The notes under the pieces were generated by a model. The model was not told the DNA's origin. It searched no databases and was given only the letters and a program-made list of their open reading frames with translations. Shown piece by piece: positions 26,085 through 34,241 of a stretch of 57,913 nt of DNA (the first letter of the stretch is position 1; each line of letters opens with the position of its first letter). A program made the translations under genes and the position numbers. The DNA comes from JBMYYR01 sp965243605 (GTDB lineage: Bacteria; Bacteroidota; Bacteroidia; Flavobacteriales; CAJXXR01), in contig CBDEVQ010000093.1 of assembly GCA_965243605.1 (NCBI GenBank), positions 1-57,913 on the forward strand. The letters are read 5' to 3'.

Positions 26085-27881
26085 ATGGAACAAAAAAACA
26101 TAAGAAACTTCTGTATTATCGCACATATTGATCATGGTAAATCTACGTTAGCAGATCGATTAATTGGAATTACACAAACTGTATCTGAAAGAGAACAACA
26201 GAATCAGTTGTTGGATGATATGGATTTAGAAAGAGAACGTGGAATTACGATTAAATCTCATGCGATTCAAATGGATTATATAAGAGATGGTGTAGAATAC
26301 CGTCTTAATCTTATTGATACTCCTGGTCACGTAGATTTCTCTTATGAGGTATCAAGATCAATTGCGGCATGTGAAGGTGCCTTGTTAATTGTAGATGCTG
26401 CTCAAGGAATACAAGCACAAACTATTTCTAATTTATATTTAGCATTAGAGAATGATTTAGAAATTATTCCAGTATTAAATAAGGTAGATTTACCGAGTGC
26501 AAATCCTGAAGAAATTGGTGATCAAATTATTGATTTAATTGGTGGTGAATTTGAAGATATTTTACAATGTTCTGCTAAAACAGGACTTGGAGTTCCTGAA
26601 ATATTAGATGCTATTGTAGATCGTATACCTTCTCCAAAAGGAGATGAAAGTGGACCATTGCAAGCTTTAATTTTTGATTCGGTATATAATCCGTTTAGAG
26701 GAATTGAAGCCTATTACAAAGTTGTTAGTGGGACAATGAAAAAGGGTGAGAAAGTAAAATTTGTTGCCACTGGTAAAGAATATTTTGCGGATGATATTGG
26801 GGCATTAAAACTGACTCAGTTACCACGTAAAGAGGTAAAAGCTGGAGATGTAGGATATATAATTTCTGGTATTAAAAATGCTGCTGAAGTTAAAGTTGGT
26901 GATACAATTACATCTGTAGAAAACCCTTGTAATGAGGCTATTGATGGTTTTGAAGATGTAAAGCCAATGGTTTTTGCTGGAATATATCCTGTAGATACTG
27001 AAGATTACGAAGAGTTAAGAGCGTCTATGGAGAAGCTCCAGTTAAATGATGCTTCATTAACATTTGAGCCAGAATCGTCAGCTGCATTAGGGTTTGGGTT
27101 CCGTTGTGGATTCTTAGGAATGTTACACATGGAAATTATCCAAGAGCGATTAGAGCGTGAGTTTGATATGACTGTTATTACAACAGTTCCTAACGTATAC
27201 TATGATGCTTATACGAAAAAAGGCGAAAAAATATTAGTACATAATCCTTCTGAGTTACCAGAGCCTAATTATTTAGATTATGCTCAAGAACCATATATTG
27301 CTGCTCAAATTATTACAAAGTCTGATTTCGTTGGACCTGTAATGAGTTTGTGTATACAAAAAAGAGGAATATTAAAGAATCAAGTTTACCTATCTACTGA
27401 TCGTGTAGAGCTTGCTTTTGAAATGTCACTTGCAGAAATTGTATTTGATTTCTACGATAAATTAAAGACTATCTCTAAAGGATATGCATCATTCGATTAT
27501 CAACCAATAGGAATGAAAGATACAAACTTATCTAAGTTAGATATCTTATTGAATGGTGAACAAGTAGATGCATTGTCAGCCTTAATTCATAGAGATGGAG
27601 CGTACAATATTGGAAAGAAAATTTGTGCCAAATTAAGAGAGCTTATTCCAAGGCAGCAGTTTGATATTGCTATTCAAGCTGCTATTGGAGCAAAAATTAT
27701 TTCTCGTGAAACGGTAAAAGCCGTAAGGAAAGATGTTACTGCAAAATGTTATGGTGGAGATATTTCACGTAAACGTAAGCTTCTTGAAAAGCAAAAGAAA
27801 GGAAAGAAGCGTATGCGTCAAGTTGGTAATGTAGAAATACCACAGAAAGCCTTTATGGCCGTTCTAAAGCTCGATGATTAA
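26085..27881 (+). CDS. lepA: Elongation factor 4 (LepA)
   Basis: Ribosome-associated translational GTPase that can back-translocate stalled ribosomes. The 598 residues are full length. GTPase motifs are AHIDHGKSTLADR (G1), RGITIKSHA (G2), DTPGHVDF (G3) and NKVDLPSA (G4). The EF-G-like domains follow, and the LepA-specific C-terminal domain ends KKGKKRMRQVGNVEIPQKAF. It stands alone, with a promoter box at 26056 and a terminator at 27957. Confidence 0.97.
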   Translation: MEQKNIRNFCIIAHIDHGKSTLADRLIGITQTVSEREQQNQLLDDMDLERERGITIKSHAIQMDYIRDGVEYRLNLIDTPGHVDFSYEVSRSIAACEGALLIVDAAQGIQAQTISNLYLALENDLEIIPVLNKVDLPSANPEEIGDQIIDLIGGEFEDILQCSAKTGLGVPEILDAIVDRIPSPKGDESGPLQALIFDSVYNPFRGIEAYYKVVSGTMKKGEKVKFVATGKEYFADDIGALKLTQLPRKEVKAGDVGYIISGIKNAAEVKVGDTITSVENPCNEAIDGFEDVKPMVFAGIYPVDTEDYEELRASMEKLQLNDASLTFEPESSAALGFGFRCGFLGMLHMEIIQERLEREFDMTVITTVPNVYYDAYTKKGEKILVHNPSELPEPNYLDYAQEPYIAAQIITKSDFVGPVMSLCIQKRGILKNQVYLSTDRVELAFEMSLAEIVFDFYDKLKTISKGYASFDYQPIGMKDTNLSKLDILLNGEQVDALSALIHRDGAYNIGKKICAKLRELIPRQQFDIAIQAAIGAKIISRETVKAVRKDVTAKCYGGDISRKRKLLEKQKKGKKRMRQVGNVEIPQKAFMAVLKLDD

Positions 27882-27956
27882 TTAAGGCTTTATTCCTATC
27901 TAATCAGATCGAAGTTTGATGTCAATTATTTAGAGGAAACATATTATAGAATTTGT

Positions 27957-27983
27957 AAAAGGAAGTGGAAACACTTCCTTTTT
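27957..27983 (+). terminator. Terminator after lepA
   Basis: Stem AAAAGGAAGTG / CACTTCCTTTT with a GAAA loop and T-run. Confidence 0.8.
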
Positions 27984-28042
27984 ATGTTTACTCAAAAACA
28001 ATCCTTAACTTCGTGTTCCAAATCTTTTAAAGACCTCTTTTT

Positions 28043-30055
28043 ATGGGAATGATTCCTAAAAGTACGATAGATGAAATTTACGATGCTGCTCGAATTGAGG
28101 AAGTTGTTGGTGATTATGTGCATTTAAAAAAGCGAGGAGCAAACTATCTTGGATTGTGCCCGTTTCATAATGAAAAGACGCCTTCGTTTATTGTATCTCC
28201 TGCAAAAGGAATTTACAAATGCTTTGGATGTAGTGCTGGAGGAAATGCTGTAAGTTTTATAATGGACTTAGAGCATATATCATATCCTGAGGCTTTAAAA
28301 CAGCTAGCAAAAAAGTATCAAATCCAAATTGAGGAGGAAGAGGTTAGTCCAGAGCAAAAACAACGCTTAAATAAGCGTGAAAACCTTTACTTATTAAATG
28401 AGTTTGCAGAAAAATATTTTAGAAGTCAACTTAAGACTGAACAAGGACAATTAATTGCACAACCATATATTAAAGATCGAAAGATTTCTACCCAAAGTGT
28501 AGAGACTTTTAAAATCGGGTTTTTAGCTAATATTAAAGATGGATTTACAAAATATGCACTTAGTAATGGATATTCTAAAGCGTTATTAGAAGAAACAGGA
28601 TTAAGTATTTTTAGAGATGGAAAAGGGTTTGATCGATATAGGGATCGACTAATTTTTCCTATTCATTCACTTTCTGGACGTACAATAGGCTTTGGGGCCA
28701 GAATACTTAAGAATGATAAAAAGTTAGCCAAGTATGTTAATTCACCAGAAAGTGAAGTTTATCATAAATCCAAAATACTATATGGAATACTCCAGGCCAA
28801 GAAGAGTATTGTAAAGCAAGATTATTGTATTCTAGTTGAAGGATATACAGATGTGGTTGCATTGCATCAGTCTGGTATTGAAAATGTTGTAGCTTCTTCA
28901 GGGACAGCGTTAACAAAAGATCAAGTCCGTTTAATTAAACGTTTTACAGATAATTTAACCGTTATATTTGATGGTGATAATGCCGGAATAAAAGCATCTT
29001 TACGAGGAATAGATATTATTCTAGAATTCGGATTAAATGTTAATGTTCTATTGTTGCCAGATGGTGAAGATCCTGATTCATTTTCGAAAGGAAAAACAGA
29101 AGATGAAATCAAAGAATATATTACTAAACAATCTCAGAATTTTATTGATTTTAAAATTGATCTTTTTAGAAGAGATGGAGATCAATCTATTGTTGAAAAA
29201 ACAAAATGGTTAAGAAGTATAATTAGAAGTATATCTAAAGTTCCTGATCCTTTAAAAAGAACTGTATTTATACAAGATGCCGCACCTAAATTAGAATTTG
29301 ATGAAAAGGTGTTGTTTACGGAATTAGACAATCAAATTAAACATAAGTTTGACGAAGAAAGAAAAGAAGAAGAGCGTGAAATAAAGCGAAAGGCAAGGGA
29401 GCAAGGCATAATGTTAGAAAGTGGTATTCAGCCCCAAGACTTAGCGCCAGAAACCGTTCCTTTAGATGTTGATATTGATCGTAAAAAAACATCTAACCTA
29501 TTGTTTTCTATAGAGTTTCAGCTGCTTAGGATTCTATTGCATTATCATATAGAAGCTATTCAAATAGAAATAGAATCGGAAGATGAAAAAGCAGATCCAA
29601 CCTATGTGTCTACTACCGTTTTAGAATTTATTCATCACGAATTAGAGGCTGGAGAATTTAATTTTACAGAGAGAATACATCAGGATATTTATGAGGAGAT
29701 AACTCGTTTATGGGCCGAATTTCCAAATACAGATTTATTACCAAAATTACTCCGATCAGAAAATATAGATCACGTAAAGTACATTACCCATGTTATTCAT
29801 GAAAAATATCAGTTAGCAAATTGGGAGAAAAAAGAAATCTACGTGGTTGATGAACGCGTTAAGTTAGAGCGCATTATTAACCAGTTATTATGGAGATTCC
29901 AATTAGAACTAGCACGACTAAAAATAAAAGAAATCGAGACTCAATTAAAACAAAATGATTTGCCTAATGAATCTCGATTAATCTTGTTAGAAAAATATAC
30001 CCAATATTTATCTTTAACTCAAGAACTTCAATTTAATCTTGGAAGAGAAGTCTAA
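28043..30055 (+). CDS. dnaG: DNA primase
   Basis: Synthesises RNA primers for replication. The N-terminal zinc ribbon has C39, H42, C60 and C63 (LCPFHNEKTPSF ... YKCFGC). The TOPRIM catalytic core includes ILVEGYTDVVALHQSG and IFDGDNAG. The long helical C-terminus, expected to bind the replicative helicase, fills out the 670 residues. A second ATG at codon 3 could also be the start. The gene ends four bases inside the end of a convergent gene on the other strand, with no terminator between them. Confidence 0.96.
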   Translation: MGMIPKSTIDEIYDAARIEEVVGDYVHLKKRGANYLGLCPFHNEKTPSFIVSPAKGIYKCFGCSAGGNAVSFIMDLEHISYPEALKQLAKKYQIQIEEEEVSPEQKQRLNKRENLYLLNEFAEKYFRSQLKTEQGQLIAQPYIKDRKISTQSVETFKIGFLANIKDGFTKYALSNGYSKALLEETGLSIFRDGKGFDRYRDRLIFPIHSLSGRTIGFGARILKNDKKLAKYVNSPESEVYHKSKILYGILQAKKSIVKQDYCILVEGYTDVVALHQSGIENVVASSGTALTKDQVRLIKRFTDNLTVIFDGDNAGIKASLRGIDIILEFGLNVNVLLLPDGEDPDSFSKGKTEDEIKEYITKQSQNFIDFKIDLFRRDGDQSIVEKTKWLRSIIRSISKVPDPLKRTVFIQDAAPKLEFDEKVLFTELDNQIKHKFDEERKEEEREIKRKAREQGIMLESGIQPQDLAPETVPLDVDIDRKKTSNLLFSIEFQLLRILLHYHIEAIQIEIESEDEKADPTYVSTTVLEFIHHELEAGEFNFTERIHQDIYEEITRLWAEFPNTDLLPKLLRSENIDHVKYITHVIHEKYQLANWEKKEIYVVDERVKLERIINQLLWRFQLELARLKIKEIETQLKQNDLPNESRLILLEKYTQYLSLTQELQFNLGREV

Positions 30056-30654
30056 TGGGTAGATTTAAATACAACACCTATTCCTTTTAATAGCTCTACT
30101 TTTTCGTCGTCTAGCCTTAAATTGTTGTATTTAATTTTTTGCTGATTCATCCAGTTATAAAGTTTTAAATTCTCTTTATAGCTTGGCATGCGCTTATTGT
30201 CTTGAATAAATGAATGTAAGGTTTCGTAATTATTATACCATACGTATTCATTTCCATCCCAAATAAAGCCAAGGCTATTTAACATTTGTAGCTTTTGATC
30301 GGATAAAGAATTTTTTATACGACGTTGTTTTTGAACCCATCGTCCAAAAATTAAATCATCATCAAAATTAACAGGAACATTTGTATGTCCATGTTGGTCT
30401 TTATAAGCTTGGAGTTTCGTAAAATTTTTGTCCCAAGAAGTCTCTCTCGGATTCCATACAAAATTAATGGAATTAAGAGCATCTACTTGTTCTTGTGATA
30501 AACTGTTCTTGATTACTCGTTGTCTTACAACCCAAGTACCAAGAGATTTATTCTTTTTATAACGAGCTGAAATATTTGTATGATTGTTTTTCTCATAAAA
30601 TTTTTTCAATTGTTTAAATCTCGTGTTCCATTTTTTCTCAAGTTTTGATACCAT
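30052..30654 (-). CDS. Stand-alone protein of three helicase-associated (HA) domains
   Basis: A 200-residue protein that consists almost wholly of three copies of the ~65-residue helicase-associated domain (PF03457-like). Each copy has the pattern W...F..L..F......N...........LG.W...QR......L....I..L...GF.W: LGTWVVRQRVIKNSLSQEQ, FGRWVQKQRRIKNSLSDQK and a third, weaker LYNWMNQQKIKYNNL. No helicase motor is present. The domains are thought to bind nucleic acid, so this may be a small DNA- or RNA-binding protein. It converges on dnaG with a 4-bp overlap of the coding ends. Confidence 0.75.
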   Translation of the reverse strand: MVSKLEKKWNTRFKQLKKFYEKNNHTNISARYKKNKSLGTWVVRQRVIKNSLSQEQVDALNSINFVWNPRETSWDKNFTKLQAYKDQHGHTNVPVNFDDDLIFGRWVQKQRRIKNSLSDQKLQMLNSLGFIWDGNEYVWYNNYETLHSFIQDNKRMPSYKENLKLYNWMNQQKIKYNNLRLDDEKVELLKGIGVVFKSTH

Positions 30655-30756
30655 AGTAAATTGTTTTAAAAGGTTATCAGGGAATTTTTTCTTTATAATG
30701 CAAGTATAAGTAAAACAAGTGGTTACTATAATTGTTTTTTTTTCAATGTCACGTTT

Positions 30757-30780
30757 CGACCGATTAATGGTCGTTTTTTT
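30757..30780 (+). terminator. Orphan plus-strand terminator-like hairpin
   Basis: CGACC / GGTCG with loop GATTAAT followed by seven T. No plus-strand gene ends nearby: the closest, dnaG, ends 700 bp upstream with an antisense gene in between. It may end dnaG read-through or a small RNA in this gap. Confidence 0.5.
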
Positions 30781-30892
30781 AGGTTTATCGAGTATTTTAA
30801 TATCATTCGTCGAAATAACGAAGGTATTTCAGCCCTATAAACCTTAATTTGCTACAAACAACGAAAAAATATAGATAAGAAATTTATATTTA

Positions 30893-30900
30893 TACCTTTG
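30893..30900 (+). promoter_or_regulatory. -7 box of the DUF3078 gene
   Basis: TACCTTTG, an exact TAnnTTTG match 40 bp before the ATG. Confidence 0.55.
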
Positions 30901-30939
30901 TTTTGTTGTAAAAAGACGTTAATCCAAAATGCAAAGTAA

Positions 30940-31815
30940 ATGAAAAAAATTTATACTTTATTATTAGCCAGTATTATAAGTGCAAATGTATTTTCTCAAG
31001 AAGTAGAGCCAAGTGATAGTTCTTGGACCTATAATGCGATCGGAACATTGAATTTTACTCAGCTTGGTTTAAGCAACTGGGCAGCCGGGGGTGAAAATAG
31101 TTTATCGTTAGTCGGATTTGTGAAAGCGAATGCCAACTACGAAAAAAACGGTAATGTTTGGGAGAATAGCCTTGAGTTGGGATATGGAATGCTAAAACAA
31201 GGTACACGAGATTTCGTGAAATCGGATGACAGAATAAAATTGAATTCTATTTACAAGAATAAAGCTAAAGGGAATTGGAGTTACGCAACTGCTTTAGGAT
31301 TTGAAACAACTTTTGATTTGGGATTTAAAGATCCATTTGAAAGAGATAGTGTGGTTTCTCAATTTATGGCACCTGGTGTTATTAATCTATCAGTCGGTAT
31401 GGATTATAAACCGAACGACAAATTTTCGGTATATATGTCGCCTATTGCACTTAAAGCAATTTATGTGTTAGCAGAACAAGTAGATGAAACACAGTATGGA
31501 TTAGACAAAGGAGATAAAGCTCGTTATGAGCTAGGGGCAAGTTTAATTATGAATTACAAAACTCCACTAATGGAGAATGTAACTTATGAAACTAAACTTG
31601 AGCTATATTCAAATTATATTGATAATCCTCAAAATATTGATGTTAAATGGTATAATACAATAGTGATGCAGGTTAATAAATACATTAGCATGAACCTACA
31701 AACAGAATTATTATATGATGACAATACTGTATTCCTAAGAGATAATGGAACAACAGGTAAAGCCGTTCAATTTAAAGAAGTATTAGGATTGGGGTTAACG
31801 TATAAACTCTTATAG
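30940..31815 (+). CDS. DUF3078 family outer-membrane protein
   Basis: A 291-residue exported protein (signal peptide ending NVFSQ). I recognise the DUF3078 family by SWTYNAIGTLNFTQLGLSNWAAGGENSLSL followed by paired aromatic strands such as NVWENSLELGYGMLKQG, and by the C-terminal EVLGLGLTYKLL. The pattern fits a 12-strand-like beta-barrel in the outer membrane. The family is common in Bacteroidota but has no established role. The gene stands alone, with a promoter at 30893 and a terminator at 31835. Confidence 0.82.
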   Translation: MKKIYTLLLASIISANVFSQEVEPSDSSWTYNAIGTLNFTQLGLSNWAAGGENSLSLVGFVKANANYEKNGNVWENSLELGYGMLKQGTRDFVKSDDRIKLNSIYKNKAKGNWSYATALGFETTFDLGFKDPFERDSVVSQFMAPGVINLSVGMDYKPNDKFSVYMSPIALKAIYVLAEQVDETQYGLDKGDKARYELGASLIMNYKTPLMENVTYETKLELYSNYIDNPQNIDVKWYNTIVMQVNKYISMNLQTELLYDDNTVFLRDNGTTGKAVQFKEVLGLGLTYKLL

Positions 31816-31834
31816 GTTTTAATATTAAACTCAT

Positions 31835-31871
31835 AAAAAGAGCTATTGTGTTTATCAATAGCTCTTTTTTT
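31835..31871 (+). terminator. Terminator after the DUF3078 gene
   Basis: Stem AAAAAGAGCTATTG / CAATAGCTCTTTTT with a 7-base loop and T-run. Confidence 0.85.
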
Positions 31872-31887
31872 ATGTGATAAAAGATTG

Positions 31888-31895
31888 TACTTTTG
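31888..31895 (+). promoter_or_regulatory. -7 box of dusB
   Basis: TACTTTTG, an exact TAnnTTTG match. It lies downstream of the ATG at 31874, so that ATG cannot be the start; the TTG at 31955 is favoured. Confidence 0.55.
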
Positions 31896-31954
31896 CCAAA
31901 ATATCTGAGTTATTTATCATTAACGATAATAACTTGATTTTAAAAAGAACAGTT

Positions 31955-32932
31955 TTGATAAAAATAGGAAAGATAGAACTACCAAAGAACCCTCTTTTAT
32001 TAGCGCCTATGGAAGATGTGAGCGATCCACCTTTTAGAGCACTATGTAAAGAGTTTGGAGCTGATTTAATGTTTACTGAGTTTATTTCTAGTGAAGGTTT
32101 AATTCGTGATGCTGATAAAAGTACCATGAAATTAGATATTTATGATAATGAACGCCCAATCGGAATACAAATTTTTGGTGGTAATATTGATTCTATGATT
32201 AGAGCTACCGAAATTGCTACTGAGGCGAAACCTGAACTAATAGATATTAATTTTGGATGTCCAGTAAAAAAAGTAGTCGGTAAAGGAGCAGGAGCTGGTA
32301 TATTGCAAGATATTCCTAAAATGGTTGAAATGACCAAAGCTGTTGTAGAGGCTACCGATTTACCTGTGACTGTAAAAACTCGATTAGGGTGGAATGAAGA
32401 TACAATCTATATTGAGGAAGTTGCTGAGAGATTACAAGAAGTTGGAATTAAAGCATTGTCTATACATGGTAGAACACGAAAACAAATGTATAAAGGGCAG
32501 GCGGATTGGACTAAAATAGCGAATGTTAGACGTAATCCAAATATCGTAATCCCAATTTTTGGTAACGGTGATGTAGATTCTCCAGAAAAAGCAAAACAAA
32601 TGCTTGAAGAATTTCCTGTAGATGGTATCATGATTGGGCGAGCTGCTATTGGATATCCATGGATTTTTAGAGAAGTTAAACACTATTTAGAAACAGGTGA
32701 GCATTTGGCTCCACCGTCAATAGAAGAGCGTGTAGAAGTTGCTAAAAAGCATCTTAAAACATCTTTAGAATGGAAAGGTCCAATCTTAGGAATTGTTGAA
32801 ACAAGAAGGCATTATACAAATTATTTTAAAGCTTTAAGAGGAATTAAAGCCTATAGATTAAAGCTTGTTACTGCAAATACAGAACAAGAAGTATTAGATG
32901 TCCTCGATGAAATCAAAGCGGAGTTTTCCTAG
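31955..32932 (+). CDS. dusB: tRNA-dihydrouridine synthase (DusB-like), TTG start
   Basis: FMN-dependent enzyme that reduces uridine to dihydrouridine in tRNA D-loops. Core motifs are LLLAPMEDVSDPPFRALC, the active-site Cys102 in INFGCPVKKVVGKGAGAG, SIHGRTRKQMYKGQADW, and FGNGDVDSPEKAKQML with DGIMIGRAAIGYPWIF. The open frame reaches back to an ATG at 31874, but a promoter box at 31888 and family alignment (expected start just before KIGKIELP) place the start at the TTG at 31955, giving 325 residues. No ATG fits. The gene stands alone with a strong terminator. Confidence 0.92.
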   Translation: MIKIGKIELPKNPLLLAPMEDVSDPPFRALCKEFGADLMFTEFISSEGLIRDADKSTMKLDIYDNERPIGIQIFGGNIDSMIRATEIATEAKPELIDINFGCPVKKVVGKGAGAGILQDIPKMVEMTKAVVEATDLPVTVKTRLGWNEDTIYIEEVAERLQEVGIKALSIHGRTRKQMYKGQADWTKIANVRRNPNIVIPIFGNGDVDSPEKAKQMLEEFPVDGIMIGRAAIGYPWIFREVKHYLETGEHLAPPSIEERVEVAKKHLKTSLEWKGPILGIVETRRHYTNYFKALRGIKAYRLKLVTANTEQEVLDVLDEIKAEFS

Positions 32933-32962
32933 TAACAAATACAAATAGTACCTTTATAATAC

Positions 32963-33008
32963 AACAAGAGGAATAGATGAAATAGCATCTATTCCTCTTG
33001 TTTTTTTT
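32963..33008 (+). terminator. Terminator after dusB
   Basis: A long perfect stem AACAAGAGGAATAGATG / CATCTATTCCTCTTGTT with loop AAATAG and T-run. Confidence 0.88.
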
Positions 33009-33139
33009 AGGACTAGTCCATAGAAAATGAACTTTTAACGTTTATGTTATTTTAAATTTAATCTTTTATCTATTTTTAAGTCAGTTTATTATAAGGAGTT
33101 AATACATAACTTCTTTCTAATTATTAAAAATAGAAGTAT

Positions 33140-33964
33140 ATGGAAACTATTCATGAAGCCTTAGGGCAATTTGTTCAATCTGGAGTTGATGGTGTAGGAA
33201 GTTGGGCACCTCGTTTATTAGGGGCTTTTATTTCACTAATAATAGGTTTTTTAATTATTAGGATTTTAATGAAAGCAGTTTCAAAAGGGTTCGAAAAAGT
33301 GAGCTTAGATGATACATTAAGACCATTTCTTTTAACCTTGATTGGATTTTCACTAAAAGCCCTATTGTTTATTAGTGTAGCCTCAGTAATTGGTATCGAA
33401 ATGACATCATTTGCTGCATTAATTGCATCTGTTGGGTTGGCTGTAGGTATGGCATTTCAAGGATCTCTTGGGAATTTGGCTTCGGGAATAATGATTTTAA
33501 TATTTAAACCATTTAAGGTTGGAGATCTTATTGAGGTAGATGGGAAATTAGGATTTGTAAAAGAAGTTTCTGTTTTTGTTACTTTCTTAAATACATTCCA
33601 AAATAAGGTGGTTATTATTCCTAATGGAAAAATAACATCAGATACCGTAACCAATTTTTCAGCCAATGGAAATGTTAGAGCAGATATTCCATTTGCAATT
33701 CGATATGATGCTGATGAAAATAATGCTAAGGCTATAGTTCAAAAAATATTAAACGAAAGTCCACTTGTATTGCAAGATCCAAAACCATCGGTTTATATTA
33801 CAAATCTAGGGGAAAGTAGTGTAGAGTTCTTAGCATTACCTTATTGTACTGTAGAAAATTATTGGGATGTTTATTGGGGACTAAGAGGCGAAATAAAAAA
33901 GAAACTTGGCGAAGCAGGTTATGCTGCACCATTTAAACAAGTTGTTTACAACGGAGATAAATAA
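33140..33964 (+). CDS. mscS: Small-conductance mechanosensitive channel (MscS family)
   Basis: Inner-membrane channel that opens under membrane tension to release solutes. The 274 residues match small MscS. Three membrane helices are visible: PRLLGAFISLIIGFLIIRIL, LIGFSLKALLFISVASVIG, and the pore helix AALIASVGLAVGMAFQGSLG followed by NLASGIMILIFKPFKVGD. The cytoplasmic beta-domain contains VEVDG-like LIEVDGKLGFVKEVSVFVTFL and IIPNGKI. It stands alone with a terminator right after the stop. Confidence 0.93.
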   Translation: METIHEALGQFVQSGVDGVGSWAPRLLGAFISLIIGFLIIRILMKAVSKGFEKVSLDDTLRPFLLTLIGFSLKALLFISVASVIGIEMTSFAALIASVGLAVGMAFQGSLGNLASGIMILIFKPFKVGDLIEVDGKLGFVKEVSVFVTFLNTFQNKVVIIPNGKITSDTVTNFSANGNVRADIPFAIRYDADENNAKAIVQKILNESPLVLQDPKPSVYITNLGESSVEFLALPYCTVENYWDVYWGLRGEIKKKLGEAGYAAPFKQVVYNGDK

Positions 33965-33968
33965 AGAC

Positions 33969-33998
33969 AAAAAACGAGATGGATTCCATCTCGTTTTT
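33969..33998 (+). terminator. Terminator after mscS
   Basis: Stem AAAAACGAGATGG / CCATCTCGTTTTT with a 3-base loop; it starts 5 bp after the stop codon. Confidence 0.82.
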
Positions 33999-34241
33999 CA
34001 TTGAATTAAGTTTTCACTCAATTCCGAATAGTTAATAATTCCCCAATTAATAAACTATGAAGTTCAAGGTGCAAGCACCAAATGAATTACGTAATTTAGT
34101 GTAAAATATGAGAATATGTAAACATATTTGATGAAATATTTTAATGGCTATATTATAACGCTCACATTTACAGTGTTTTAATGAAATAAATTTTTTCATT
34201 CCAAATGAAAAACAGAACTTTGGAATCCTAAAAGAAAACTT

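Noticed and set aside
34067..34078. GGTGC / GCACC hairpin in the ispG leader
   Set aside because: The loop would be only two bases and no other structure or riboswitch motif surrounds it.
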